A DNA stretch of 64,000 bases from JABMPJ01 sp964345005 (GCA_964345005.1 CAYFPQ010000004.1:1-64000), one strand, 5' to 3'. Shown: positions 1-9,152, numbered from the stretch's first letter. Numbers and translations: made by a program. Notes: generated from the sequence alone by a model not told the origin.

Positions 1-398
1 ACACGTGTCCAAGCGTCTGGTTCGGCATTCCTCATGTTCTTGAACGTCTGCAAAGTGAACAACAGGATCAGGGCGGGAATGCCAAGCACCAACCCGCCAG
101 GGTTGGTGAGGCAGAGCAGTATGCTCGCCCCCACAGCGATCCGCCACACCCGCCGGTCATAGGTCTGCGTGCGTGCGGCGATGATGCCGTGCAGGAGGAG
201 ACCGAGTGGAAACATGACCAAGGCGAGCAGCGTGGCGTAGACACTGAGCGAGATGTGTTGCGTGATGAGCCCGGGAGTGATGTCTTGCCGAACGTCGGCA
301 AGTTCACGAAAGGCCATCATGACCCCGAACATGGTGCCGATCATCCCAAACACCGGGCCATGGAGCAGCACGGTTGCTGTGATGCGTAGTATCTTCAT
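1..398 (-). CDS. MotA/TolQ/ExbB-like membrane protein, 3' end outside window
   Basis: The reading frame starts at ATG 398 on the minus strand and is still open at base 1, giving 132 residues. It shows a Gly-rich first helix (GMIGTMFGVMMAF, about residues 18-30). A polar linker follows, then a helix with S, A and T in the pattern expected of MotA/TolQ/ExbB proton-channel subunits (SLSVYATLLALV). Two further hydrophobic segments lie before the window edge. In that family the protein forms the inner-membrane channel that energises an outer-membrane or motility partner. No ExbD/TolR partner is visible because the downstream side is outside the window. It is divergent from the integrase gene. The coding call is firm; the family call is moderate. 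Confidence 0.6.
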   Translation of the reverse strand, partial: MKILRITATVLLHGPVFGMIGTMFGVMMAFRELADVRQDITPGLITQHISLSVYATLLALVMFPLGLLLHGIIAARTQTYDRRVWRIAVGASILLCLTNPGGLVLGIPALILLFTLQTFKNMRNAEPDAWTR

Positions 399-509
399 CT
401 TCTCTGCCGAACAGTTATATTGGACGGATATCATCTATATAATGCTTGACCTGTTTGAGGCCTATGGCGATGATCTCGTCCTGTCGTATGGTGTAGGTTA
501 GGAGGCCAG
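399..509. promoter_or_regulatory. Divergent intergenic region between membrane protein and integrase
   Basis: This AT-rich stretch separates the two divergent genes. A perfect TATAAT hexamer lies at 438-443 facing the integrase, but the TTGGAC at 420-425 is only 12 bp away, so no well-spaced -35 box is evident. An AGGAGG at 500-505 serves the GTG start at 510. I looked here for an integron attI core (GTT followed by purines); the closest match (GTTAGGA, 497-503) breaks the consensus at its last base. Confidence 0.4.
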
Positions 510-1910
510 GTGAGTCACGTCAAGGTGCAAGACAGAATGAATGAGGCGGAGCAGACTTTCTGGGCTTCTTATGCCGAATGCTTGCTCAAGCGTTTCATTA
601 CCGGCAAAAATGCTGAATGGCACGTCAATCACGCACAGAGCTTCTGTTATGGTCTCAAGGGGAGGAAACTCCGGGAGATCTCTGAATCTGATCTTGATGG
701 CTATCTTGACCAGTTGGGGCGCCGAAAATCGTTTGAGGGGTGGCAACTCAGGCAGACGATATCAGCTCTACAGGTGCTTTTCTGCGACCTGACGGACTGC
801 GAGTGGAGGCGATCATACCCGTGGCAGGAGAAGATGGATGCCTGCCAGGATCTGAGCTCGGAGCATCCAAGCGTGGCGCGTGACTTGACGGCCGAGGAAA
901 TCGTGAAGGACCGGCAGAAGCGGAAACCTTCAATCAGCAATTCGAAGACTCTCCAGGAACTTGGCAGGCTTCGCGAGGTCGCTCGCCTACAGGACAAAGC
1001 CTATCGTACGGAGCAGACATACTCTGAATGGGTCGAAAGGTTTGCGCGGTTCTGCGACGGGGTGTTACCTGATGAGCCGCAGAGAGTGGCGGCTTTTCTT
1101 GAACATCTGGCGCTTCGTGAACGGGTGGCTCCGGCTACGCAGGCCCAGGCTCTCAACGCACTGGTGTTCTTTTATCGCCACGTCCGTCATGTGGAATTGG
1201 GGGACTTGGGGGATTTCAGACGGCCACAAGCGCGGCGCAAGTTGCCGGTTGTGCTGACCTATGATGAGGTGGATCAATTGCTGGGGCACATGACGGGGAC
1301 GGCGGGTCTGATGGCGCGGCTGATGTATGGTACGGGTATGCGGCTAATGGAGTGTGTGCGACTTCGGGTGAAGGATATCGATTGGGGCAATCACTACATA
1401 ACGGTCCTTTTCGGCAAGGGCGGGCGCTCTCGTTTTGTCCCGCTTCCGGATGTCTATGCGGATGAGCTTAAGGCGCACATCGCGATGCGAAAACTGGAGT
1501 ACGAACGTGATCTTGCTGCAGGCTTCGGTGGGGTATATGTGCCGGAGTCGATGCTCCGGAAGAAGCCTGGCCTCGGATCGAAATGGGGGTGGCACTACGT
1601 GTTTGCGGCATCCAGGATCAGCACAGACCCGCGTTCGGGCAAGCATATGAGGCACCACATCTGTGAGAACGTGCCGCAGAAGGCGGTCAAGCGGGCTGTT
1701 GAGAAGGCGGAGCTTGTGAAGGATGTATCGTGTCACACGCTGCGCCACTCGTTTGCGACGCATCTGCTGGCGGCTGGCCACGATATACGCACGATTCAGG
1801 AGTTGCTGGGGCACGCGAATGTCTCAACAACGATGATATACACGCATGTGCTTAATCGACCGGGGCTGACGGCCCGGAGTCCCGCCGACCTGCGGCGCAT
1901 TGGACTGTGA
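510..1910 (+). CDS. intI: Integron-type tyrosine recombinase (IntI-like) with long N-terminal extension
   Basis: This is a site-specific tyrosine recombinase of 466 residues. The catalytic set is visible: Arg278 (in GTGMR), Lys303, His409 and Arg412 (HTLRH), His435 and Tyr444. Residues about 336-382 carry the extra segment typical of integron integrases, including WGWHYVF and STDPRSG, and RTIQELLGH and YTHVLNR also match the IntI family. Class 1 IntI is about 337 residues; this one has some 130 extra N-terminal residues. Residues about 13-100 look like a second SAM-like core-binding domain ahead of the usual one (about 150-232). The GTG start has AGGAGG four bases upstream; the in-frame ATG at 537 is the alternative. 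No attC sites were seen on either side, so it is either a cassette-less integron or a repurposed integrase. Confidence 0.9.
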   Translation: MSHVKVQDRMNEAEQTFWASYAECLLKRFITGKNAEWHVNHAQSFCYGLKGRKLREISESDLDGYLDQLGRRKSFEGWQLRQTISALQVLFCDLTDCEWRRSYPWQEKMDACQDLSSEHPSVARDLTAEEIVKDRQKRKPSISNSKTLQELGRLREVARLQDKAYRTEQTYSEWVERFARFCDGVLPDEPQRVAAFLEHLALRERVAPATQAQALNALVFFYRHVRHVELGDLGDFRRPQARRKLPVVLTYDEVDQLLGHMTGTAGLMARLMYGTGMRLMECVRLRVKDIDWGNHYITVLFGKGGRSRFVPLPDVYADELKAHIAMRKLEYERDLAAGFGGVYVPESMLRKKPGLGSKWGWHYVFAASRISTDPRSGKHMRHHICENVPQKAVKRAVEKAELVKDVSCHTLRHSFATHLLAAGHDIRTIQELLGHANVSTTMIYTHVLNRPGLTARSPADLRRIGL

Positions 1911-1980
1911 CCCTTCGGCAGAGCCACGACTTGACGGAATGGGGAGGGCGTTGTGATTATTTGGCCAATGGAGGACAACT

Positions 1981-2220
1981 ATGCCTATCTATGAGTATGT
2001 TTGTGGAAAGTGTGGACATTCTTTTGAGCATCTGGCGCGGACGCTTTCGGATATAGCTGACGATTGCCCGAAATGCGGGGCGGCGGGGCCGACTAAGCAG
2101 CTCTCTACTTTCAGCACAACAGACAGCGGCACGGACCTGCCTTGCGCTGAGGGTGGATGTCCGGCCACGGGGTGTGGTTCGGCCATGTCGCCTTGCGGTG
2201 GGGGCGCGTGTCCACTCTAG
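1981..2220 (+). CDS. FmdB-family zinc-ribbon protein
   Basis: A 79-residue protein opening with MPIYEYVCGKCGH, the standard start of the FmdB putative regulatory family. Cys8/Cys11 and Cys29/Cys32 form a zinc ribbon. The C-terminal half is rich in Cys, Gly, Ser and Thr and of low complexity, as is common in this family. Members are small, widespread and mostly uncharacterised; the link to formamidase regulation is historical. GGAGG lies seven bases upstream of the ATG. It follows the integrase by 70 bases and precedes the exporter operon, with no clear functional tie to either. Confidence 0.85.
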   Translation: MPIYEYVCGKCGHSFEHLARTLSDIADDCPKCGAAGPTKQLSTFSTTDSGTDLPCAEGGCPATGCGSAMSPCGGGACPL

Positions 2221-2254
2221 CGGGTTGATTGTTGCTCACTGACGCAAAGAGGTT

Positions 2255-2275
2255 ACATGTACGGTAGTCACATGT
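2255..2275. promoter_or_regulatory. Paired ACATGT palindromes upstream of exporter operon
   Basis: Two copies of the 6-bp palindrome ACATGT start at 2255 and 2270, 15 bp apart, 20-40 bp ahead of the exporter ATG. Exporter operons are often controlled by dimeric repressors, so this could be an operator. No regulator gene is adjacent and the palindromes are short. Confidence 0.25.
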
Positions 2276-2295
2276 TTAGCTGAGGAGAGGCCACG

Positions 2296-5200
2296 ATGAA
2301 GCGATTGGCGCTTACCAATTTCAGTTTACGGTTTCCGTGGGTGATCCTGGTTATTGTCATCGGCCTGGTGATCTTTCTCGGGGCACAGTTCCCGAAAGTG
2401 CATTTCGACAACGATCCGGAGAACATGCTCTCCGAGGATGAGGCTGTTCGTGTCTTTCATCACAAGGTCAAAGAGAAGTTCAATCTCTATGACTTCGTCA
2501 TTGTCGGCATTGTCAACGAGAAGCATCCGCAGGGCATTTTCAATGTCGAGACGCTGTCACGTATCGATCTCCTGACTCGGCAACTCCTGAGCCTGAGGGC
2601 GGGCAACGATGGGGTGCCGGAAGTCATCGGAGCAGACGGTTTATACGTGCCGATCGATCTTGTACCTGGAAACCCGATCACCCGTGGCCTGAACACGGCG
2701 TTCAGTCACGACCCGAACCGACTGTTCATGGAAGACGGCTCCAGCGCCATTATCGGGCGCGAGCTGATTGCGCCGAGCGTGGTGGACAACATCAAGCAGG
2801 CTGACTTCGGATCACTAAAGCTTGAGTATCTCATGGAGAATGTGCCGCAGACGGATGCCGAGGCGCTCGTAGTGCGCGATGACGCGATGGGTAACCCGCT
2901 CTACAGGGGTACGCTTGTCTCCGAAGACGAGAAGGCTATCTGCATCTACATTCCCATCACGGAGAAGGTCTATAGCTACAACGTCGCCAACGTGGTGAGC
3001 AAGCTGACGAAGCAGTGGGGCAAGACGGACAAAGTCTACATCACCGGGTTGCCGGTGGCCGAAGACACGTTCGGGGTCGAGATGCTGAAACAGATGGCCT
3101 CCTCAGCGCCTTTGGCGGGGATTGCCATCTTTCTGTTGCTGCTTCTTTTCTTCAAGCGGGTTTCCCTCATCATCGCGCCGATGCTTGTCGCGGTGGTGAG
3201 CGTGGTTTGCACGATGGGGCTTCTGATCGGTCTGGGGTTCGATGTTCACATCATGAGCTCGATGATCGCCATTTTTCTGATGCCCATCGCGGTGGCCGAT
3301 GCGGTGCATATCCTGAGCGAGTTCTTTGATGCCTATCGAGAGTTTGGGGACAAGAAGAAGACGCTGCAGCATGTAGTGGGGCATCTCTTCATGCCCATGC
3401 TCTACACGAGCCTCACAACGATAGCCGGTTTTGCGTCGCTGGCCACTACGCCTATTCCGCCTGTGCGGGTGTTCGGGCTCCACGTCGCGTTCGGCGTCGG
3501 TCTGGCGTGGATGCTGACAATGACCTTTGTCCCGGCATACATCTCGATATTCATTGGGAAAAAGGGGCTGCAGAAGCTCTGTGCCGTACCGGGCGAGGGA
3601 AATCAGTCTGATGTCCGCAACGGGTGGCTCGAGCGACTGTTGCGTACTTTGGGGGGTGCCACCTATCGCAGAGCAAAGTTGATCATCGGCATTGCTGTTG
3701 CCGTGATCGCGTTTTCGATCCTTGGTGTCAGTCGTATCCAGGTGAACGATAACCCGGTGAAATGGTTTACCAGGCGTCACCCGGTGCGCGTGGCTGACCG
3801 AGTTCTGAACGACCACTTCGGCGGCACTTATACTGCCTACCTGACATTCGAGGCCGATCCAAACGCCACCATGACTTGCCGTGAGATGGCCGAGAGCATT
3901 CGGCGCAAGGCCCATGAGCGGTACAGCGCAATTATGCCCGAATCCATGATGGCATTCGTGGATGCGGTAGACAAGCTCGAGGCGAAACTCTGCAATACAG
4001 AGACATGTGCTCCCGAGGAGTGTTTCGGTGCGCTTTTGAAGAAAGCGGCGGAGATCGATGGCGAGGCCATGGCGTCGTGGGAAACGCTGGCCGGTGAAAT
4101 CAATTATCTCGATTTCGAAGGACTGACCTTTGCAGCGTTGGTAGAGACGGTGGACGGACTGGTCGGAGTCGATAGGGCCAGCCTGACGCGTTTCAAAGCG
4201 GACCTTGTCGTACACCGGGATCTAACAGGTGAAGACCTGCTCGATGAGGCATTGAGTCTTTGTGATCACTACCTGGCGCTGTCCTTCCAGAACTTTGTGC
4301 AGTACATGAGGACCGAACTGTCTGCCCCCGCGTTCAAGCGTCCGGTTTTGTTGAACTACATGCAGGAGTTGCAGCGCCATCTCGACGGCATCGAAGTGGT
4401 TGGCAAGACCTCTTCGGCCATCGACGCACTGCGAAAGGCATCGTACGAACTGCAGTACACAGCGCCGCCTGCGGAGCTGACGGCCGAAGAGGCGGCGATA
4501 CTCAAGGCGCGCAACGATGCCTTCTTCGCCATACCGGACGAAGCGGCTGCCGTTGGGCAGGTCTACATTCAACTTGAGGGAATGAAGAAGCGCGACTCGC
4601 TCTTTCATCTTGTGACGAAGGACTATCAAGAAGCGAATATATGGGTACAGCTCACCAGTGGTGATAACCGCGACATGCAGTCGGTTGTTGAAGCGGTAGA
4701 GCGTTATATGGTGGCCAACCCGCCGCCGCTGAAACTGGAGACGGGCTGGGCCGGATTGACCTACCTCAATGTGGTGTGGCAGGACAAGATGGTGCGTGGC
4801 ATGTTTTCCTCGCTGATCAGCAGTTTCGTGGTGGTGCTGGTGATGATGATGGTGCTCTTTCGCTCGCCGCTCTACGGTCTGCTGGCCATGGCGCCGCTGT
4901 CGCTCACGATTCTTTTTATCTATGGGCTGATCGGTTGGATGGGCAAGGACTACGACATGCCTGTTGCCGTCCTGTCTTCGCTGACGCTTGGTCTGAGCGT
5001 TGACTTCGCGATCCACTTTCTTGAGCGTGCGCGCGAGGAGCGGAAACGGTTCGGTACGTGGGCCAGAACCTGTGCCCCGATGTTCGCGGAGCCTGCCATG
5101 GCGATCAGCCGCAACGCGATCACCATTTCGGTGGGATTTACGCCGCTTCTTATTGCGCCGTTGCTTCCGTATCGCACGGTTGGGTTCTTTTTGGCGACGA

Positions 5201-5343
5201 TCATGGCGGTGTCGTGGATGGCGACCCTCCTGGTACTGCCTGCGCTGTTGACGGTGTTGCAGAAGTGGGCGTTCAGAGAGGTCAAGGATGATGGGGTTCC
5301 GCATCCACTGCTCGAGGAAGATGTAAAGAGGGAGGAGGCGTGA
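2296..5343 (+). CDS. RND superfamily exporter, MMPL/HAE3 type
   Basis: An inner-membrane transporter of 1015 residues. One transmembrane helix (about 14-32) is followed by a large periplasmic loop and a five-helix bundle (about 270-420). The pattern then repeats: a helix at about 460-478, a second large loop, and a final bundle (about 838-995). The bundle motif VADAVHILSEFFDAYREFG and its counterpart LSVDFAIHFLERAREE are typical of the hydrophobe/MMPL branch of RND transporters. In hopanoid producers the related HpnN moves lipids to the outer membrane. The gene leads an operon: the LolA-like gene overlaps its stop and a barrel protein follows. Together they suggest transport of a lipid or hydrophobic molecule across the envelope, with proton-driven export inferred from the family. 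The substrate is unknown. Confidence 0.9.
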   Translation: MKRLALTNFSLRFPWVILVIVIGLVIFLGAQFPKVHFDNDPENMLSEDEAVRVFHHKVKEKFNLYDFVIVGIVNEKHPQGIFNVETLSRIDLLTRQLLSLRAGNDGVPEVIGADGLYVPIDLVPGNPITRGLNTAFSHDPNRLFMEDGSSAIIGRELIAPSVVDNIKQADFGSLKLEYLMENVPQTDAEALVVRDDAMGNPLYRGTLVSEDEKAICIYIPITEKVYSYNVANVVSKLTKQWGKTDKVYITGLPVAEDTFGVEMLKQMASSAPLAGIAIFLLLLLFFKRVSLIIAPMLVAVVSVVCTMGLLIGLGFDVHIMSSMIAIFLMPIAVADAVHILSEFFDAYREFGDKKKTLQHVVGHLFMPMLYTSLTTIAGFASLATTPIPPVRVFGLHVAFGVGLAWMLTMTFVPAYISIFIGKKGLQKLCAVPGEGNQSDVRNGWLERLLRTLGGATYRRAKLIIGIAVAVIAFSILGVSRIQVNDNPVKWFTRRHPVRVADRVLNDHFGGTYTAYLTFEADPNATMTCREMAESIRRKAHERYSAIMPESMMAFVDAVDKLEAKLCNTETCAPEECFGALLKKAAEIDGEAMASWETLAGEINYLDFEGLTFAALVETVDGLVGVDRASLTRFKADLVVHRDLTGEDLLDEALSLCDHYLALSFQNFVQYMRTELSAPAFKRPVLLNYMQELQRHLDGIEVVGKTSSAIDALRKASYELQYTAPPAELTAEEAAILKARNDAFFAIPDEAAAVGQVYIQLEGMKKRDSLFHLVTKDYQEANIWVQLTSGDNRDMQSVVEAVERYMVANPPPLKLETGWAGLTYLNVVWQDKMVRGMFSSLISSFVVVLVMMMVLFRSPLYGLLAMAPLSLTILFIYGLIGWMGKDYDMPVAVLSSLTLGLSVDFAIHFLERAREERKRFGTWARTCAPMFAEPAMAISRNAITISVGFTPLLIAPLLPYRTVGFFLATIMAVSWMATLLVLPALLTVLQKWAFREVKDDGVPHPLLEEDVKREEA

Positions 5344-6116
5344 TGGCTGCAAGGATGTTGATCGCGGGAATGTGCGTTGTGTGGGCCTCTGTTGCGACAG
5401 GGTGGGGGATGGATGCCGATACGATAGTAGCGAAGGCGAACGAGGCGTCGTACTACGCCGGGAAGGATGGGTCAGCCAAGGTCAAGATGGTGATGTCTGA
5501 CGGGCGTACCCGGGAGTTTGCCATTCTGCGCCGGAACGCCGATACGGGGCTGGACCAGAAGTTCTACGTCTACTTCATGGCCCCTGCCGATGTCAGAAAG
5601 ATGGCTTATCTCGTACACAAGCGTCCGGGCGGGAACGACGACCGCTGGCTCTTTCTGCCCGCGCTGAGCCTGGTGAAACGCATCGCTCCAGGCGACAAGC
5701 GAACCAGCTTCGTCGGGTCGGACTTCCTTTACGAAGATGTGTCGGGTCGTAGCCTGGCCGAGGACAAACATGAGCTTGTGGAGACCACCGACACGCAATA
5801 CGTGATCAAGAACACGCCTAAAGATGCCGACTCTGTCGAGTTCTCCTCGTACACAGTCTGGATCGACAAGGACTCGAACCTGCCGCGTAAGGCTGAATAT
5901 CTCAACAAGAACGGTGTGCTCTATCGGCGCGTGGTTGCCAGCAGAATTGAGGATGTGCAGGGCTACCCAACCGTCGTCGAGTCGTACGTCGAGGATATCG
6001 ATGCCGGCACGAAGACAGTGAATACGTTTGCGGACGTGAAGTATGACATTGGACTTAAGGATCGGCTCTTCACAGAGCGCTTTCTACGTCGTCCGCCACG
6101 GGAGGTAACGAGGTGA
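5343..6116 (+). CDS. Outer membrane lipoprotein-sorting protein, LolA-like
   Basis: A periplasmic protein of 257 residues with an N-terminal signal peptide ending near residue 20. The segment WLFLPALSLVKRIAPGDK, followed by a GSDFLYEDVSGR motif, is the hallmark of the LolA-like family that travels with MMPL exporters. The fold is expected to be a half-barrel that binds acyl chains. I chose ATG 5343, which overlaps the exporter stop in TGATG and has GGAGG upstream; a GTG at 5340 is the other option. It probably shuttles what the exporter releases toward the outer membrane. It is not classical LolA, since no LolCDE or LolB is nearby. Confidence 0.85.
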   Translation: MAARMLIAGMCVVWASVATGWGMDADTIVAKANEASYYAGKDGSAKVKMVMSDGRTREFAILRRNADTGLDQKFYVYFMAPADVRKMAYLVHKRPGGNDDRWLFLPALSLVKRIAPGDKRTSFVGSDFLYEDVSGRSLAEDKHELVETTDTQYVIKNTPKDADSVEFSSYTVWIDKDSNLPRKAEYLNKNGVLYRRVVASRIEDVQGYPTVVESYVEDIDAGTKTVNTFADVKYDIGLKDRLFTERFLRRPPREVTR

Positions 6117-7387
6117 GGCGTGTGTGGATATGTGTGTGCGCGGGTATGTGCGCAGGACTCACGGCCAGCGCCGCCGACATCGAAGTGCATGGGTTTGGCG
6201 AATACCGATATGGCGAGCGGACAGAGAACCAGGCGCTGGAAGACTATCGCTCGCTTAACGAGTTTCGCGTGCAGGCCGACGCGCTTTGGTATCACGACAG
6301 CTTCACGGCCCAGTTGAAGGGCGACCTCGTATACGACGACGTAGCCGCTGAGCGCGACGATATCGACCTCGATTCGGGTGAGGGCTTCTTTGACCTTCGC
6401 CAGGGCAATGTGCTGCTCTCTCCGCTGAGCTGGATGGACTTGAAAGTCGGTCGCCAGGTGCTGACGTGGGGAACGGGCGACCTGGTATTCATCAATGACC
6501 TGTTTCCAAAGGATTGGCAGTCATTCTTCCTTGGGCGTGACGACGAATACCTGAAGGCACCGTCGGATGCTCTTTTCGTCAGCCTGTTTCCCGAAGTGGC
6601 CAATATCGATGTGGCCTACATGCCGCGTTTCGATGCTGATCGGCATGTTACCGGTGAGCGTCTGTCGTATTGGAATGGACAGGCCATTGTCGGCCGGAGC
6701 TCTGTTGTGGCGACCGAACGCCCTGATCGGTGGTTCGAGGATGACGAGATAGCGGTTCGCATCTACCGGAGTGTAGGCGCCTTCGAGCTGGCTCTGTACG
6801 GCTATCACGGATACTGGAAGAGCCCGGGCGGCATTGATCCTGCCGCGGGACAGTGGATTTTCCCCGCTCTGGCAGTATACGGTGCCAGTGCGCGGGGGCC
6901 GCTTGGCAATGGTATTGTGTATGTCGAGGGCGGGTACTATGACTCGATGGACGACCGGGACGGCGACGATCCGTTTATAAACAATAGCGAGGCGCGACTA
7001 CTCTTGGGGTATGAACGTGAGATCGCTGCGGACCTGACCATGGGAGTGCAGTACTATGTGGAGCGGATGCTGGAGCGCGACGAGCATATGGCGGCACTTG
7101 AGGCACTCGATATGCCGACCCGTACCGTCCGGGATGAGGATCGCCACACGGTCACGCTGCGTCTGACCTACCTGGCCCTGAATCAGAACCTGGTCCTGAG
7201 CTGCTTCACGCGCTACTCGCCGAACGAGAACGACGGGTACGTTAAGCCAACCGCGACATACAAGATATCCGATCGTTGGCAGACGACGCTCGGAGGCAAT
7301 GTCTTCTTTGGCGATGATGAACATACGTTCTTGAGCCAGTTCGGAGACAACAACAACGTGAATGGTTCAGTGCGTTTCAGTTTCTAA
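6113..7387 (+). CDS. Outer-membrane beta-barrel protein of the exporter operon (DUF1302-like)
   Basis: A protein of 424 residues with a signal peptide cleaved near residue 20 (TASAAD). The rest is rich in alternating aromatic/polar strands and ends in Phe (VRFSF), as barrel proteins do. The motif GRQVLTWGTGD near residue 120 resembles DUF1302/alginate-export-like barrels. Its GTG start overlaps the LolA-like stop (GTGA), with GGAGG ahead, so it is translationally coupled. It would supply the outer-membrane end of the exporter and LolA-like system. Whether it is a pore or a lipid receptor cannot be told from sequence. Confidence 0.75.
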   Translation: MRRVWICVCAGMCAGLTASAADIEVHGFGEYRYGERTENQALEDYRSLNEFRVQADALWYHDSFTAQLKGDLVYDDVAAERDDIDLDSGEGFFDLRQGNVLLSPLSWMDLKVGRQVLTWGTGDLVFINDLFPKDWQSFFLGRDDEYLKAPSDALFVSLFPEVANIDVAYMPRFDADRHVTGERLSYWNGQAIVGRSSVVATERPDRWFEDDEIAVRIYRSVGAFELALYGYHGYWKSPGGIDPAAGQWIFPALAVYGASARGPLGNGIVYVEGGYYDSMDDRDGDDPFINNSEARLLLGYEREIAADLTMGVQYYVERMLERDEHMAALEALDMPTRTVRDEDRHTVTLRLTYLALNQNLVLSCFTRYSPNENDGYVKPTATYKISDRWQTTLGGNVFFGDDEHTFLSQFGDNNNVNGSVRFSF

Positions 7388-7398
7388 GAGGAGATGTC

Positions 7399-7797
7399 AT
7401 GAAGAGAGAAGTCAATGTGACGTTCCCCGGCGGGAAGCGGGTTGATGCGAACTTTGGTGAGTGGACCGTTAAGACTGACCAGCCGGAAAAGAGCGGGGGA
7501 GCCAACTCGGCCCCCAACCCTTTCGAACTCTTCTTTGCCTCACTGGCGTGTTGCGCGGGCGTCTACGCGCAGGACTTCTGCCATGCGCGCAAGCTCGGCA
7601 CGGAGGGCCTGTCCATCAGTCTCGCGACTGAGCGCGACGAGGAGAAGAAGCTCTTCACGCCAATCTGCATTGAGATTACGCTGCCGGAGGGATTTCCGGA
7701 GAAGTACCGGAATGCCATTCTAAAGTCGGTTAACTCGTGTCCCGTCAAACGCCATGTGCTCGGGCAACCCGAGATCGATGTACGGCTTGCGAATTAG
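7399..7797 (+). CDS. OsmC-family protein
   Basis: A cytoplasmic protein of 132 residues matching the OsmC/YhfA fold. The two conserved cysteines sit in LACCAGVYAQDFC and NSCPVKRH, which in OsmC/Ohr proteins make the thiol peroxidase centre. FELFFASLACC is the family signature. A GGAG lies eight bases upstream of the ATG, and the gene starts 12 bases after the barrel gene, so it may be the last member of that operon. The general role is peroxide or disulfide chemistry; the specific substrate is unknown. Confidence 0.85.
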   Translation: MKREVNVTFPGGKRVDANFGEWTVKTDQPEKSGGANSAPNPFELFFASLACCAGVYAQDFCHARKLGTEGLSISLATERDEEKKLFTPICIEITLPEGFPEKYRNAILKSVNSCPVKRHVLGQPEIDVRLAN

Positions 7798-7832
7798 TTG
7801 CGCAGGCAGTCGCCTTGCGCGATAATAGTGAA

Positions 7833-9152
7833 ATGAGTTCTCCCTGCACATCCGGCGCTGTCTGTACGCATCCTGCCCACTTGTTGGTTAAGCCGACTGG
7901 GCCAGACTGCAACCTGCGCTGCCAGTACTGCTTCTACCTCGAGAAGCATGCGCTCTTCGCCGACGAGAAGCGCTGCCGCATGTCGGATGACGTGCTGGAG
8001 CAGTACATCCGTAGCTACGTGGCCTCCCAGCCGACACGCAACATCGAGTTCTCTTGGCAGGGCGGGGAGCCGACCCTGATGGGGGTGGACTTCTTCAAGC
8101 GTGCGGTCGAACTGGAGAAACACTACGCACAGGGGCGCAACGTCAGCCATAGCCTGCAAACCAACGGAACGCTGTTGGACGATGACTGGTGCGAATTCTT
8201 TGCGAAGGAACAGTTTCTTGTTGGTGTGAGCATGGATGGTCCGGAGGAGATCCACAACCGCTACCGCACCTACGCCGACGGACGTGGATCATGGTCGGAC
8301 GTCGACCGCGGTGTGAAGCTGATGCGCAAGCATGGGGTAGAGCATAATGCGCTGACCTGTGTGACGAGGGAGAGCGCATACGAAGGCAAGAAGATCTACC
8401 GCTTTCTGCGCGACTACGGTTTCGAGTTCATCCAGTTCATCCCGATCGTCGAGCGTGAACCTGATGCTCGGTCCGAGGAGCTGGGTCTCGACTTGTCCAG
8501 TCCCCCTGAACTGAAGGACGAGGGGGAGGGGAGCGCCGTGATGTCGTTCACGGTCGAGGCACGCCAATACGGGCAGTTCTTGTGTGAAGTCTTCGATGAA
8601 TGGGTGCGCCGTGATGTCGGCAAGGTGTTCGTTAATCATTTTGACTGTGCGCTCGGCGCTTTCTACGGTACGAACGCCTCGCTCTGTATCTATTCCAAGA
8701 CCTGTGGGGCATCGCTTGCGATCGAGCACGACGGGACGGTTTACGCTTGTGATCACTTCGTCTATCCTCAATACGCGCGAGGCAACATTATGCGTCAGGA
8801 CATGGCCGGACTGCTCAGCAACAATGCACAGCAGGCATTCGGCATGGGCAAGTGGCTCGACCTCCCGAGTTGCTGTCGCAACTGCGACGTGGTGCAGGCC
8901 TGTCACGGAGGCTGCCTGAAACACCGTTTCGCGCGTTCTGCCGAGGGAGAGCCCGGCCTTAACTACCTTTGCCCGGGATACAAGCTATTCTTTACGCACG
9001 TGAAGCCGCACATGCTGAAGATGGCCGAGCTTCTGCGCGCCGAGCGACCTGCCGCCGATATCATGAAGGACTTTCCCCGCCAGTCATCGTCCTCCTCGAA
9101 AAACCGCGCCAAAGCGAAACGACGGAAGAAGCTCAGCCATCCACGGCAGTAG
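7833..9152 (+). CDS. Anaerobic sulfatase-maturating enzyme (radical SAM/SPASM)
   Basis: A protein of 439 residues. Cys26, Cys30 and Cys33 (CNLRCQYC) form the radical SAM cluster site, and QGGEPTL follows. The C-terminal SPASM region carries the Cys-rich pattern (CGASLAI, YACDHFVYP, CCRNCDVVQACHGGC, LCPGY) that binds two auxiliary Fe-S clusters. The family converts an active-site Cys or Ser of sulfatases to formylglycine. I chose ATG 7833 because the conserved region begins just after it; an upstream in-frame GTG at 7737 would overlap the OsmC gene. There is no good Shine-Dalgarno. The Lys/Arg-rich tail after residue 410 is unusual. No sulfatase is present in this window, so its clients must lie elsewhere. 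Confidence 0.9.
   Translation: MSSPCTSGAVCTHPAHLLVKPTGPDCNLRCQYCFYLEKHALFADEKRCRMSDDVLEQYIRSYVASQPTRNIEFSWQGGEPTLMGVDFFKRAVELEKHYAQGRNVSHSLQTNGTLLDDDWCEFFAKEQFLVGVSMDGPEEIHNRYRTYADGRGSWSDVDRGVKLMRKHGVEHNALTCVTRESAYEGKKIYRFLRDYGFEFIQFIPIVEREPDARSEELGLDLSSPPELKDEGEGSAVMSFTVEARQYGQFLCEVFDEWVRRDVGKVFVNHFDCALGAFYGTNASLCIYSKTCGASLAIEHDGTVYACDHFVYPQYARGNIMRQDMAGLLSNNAQQAFGMGKWLDLPSCCRNCDVVQACHGGCLKHRFARSAEGEPGLNYLCPGYKLFFTHVKPHMLKMAELLRAERPAADIMKDFPRQSSSSSKNRAKAKRRKKLSHPRQ

Noticed and set aside
399..2000. Integron attI or attC sites near the integrase
   Set aside because: GTT-type core matches such as GTTAGGA break the consensus and no paired inverted core was seen.
3103..5352. Long minus-strand frames (3103-4215 and 4222-5352) inside the exporter gene
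   Set aside because: They are antisense to a clear RND gene, rich in Arg, His and Gln, and match no family; typical of GC-rich shadow frames.
7737..7832. Upstream GTG start for the sulfatase maturase
   Set aside because: The extra 32 residues overlap the OsmC gene and have no family similarity.
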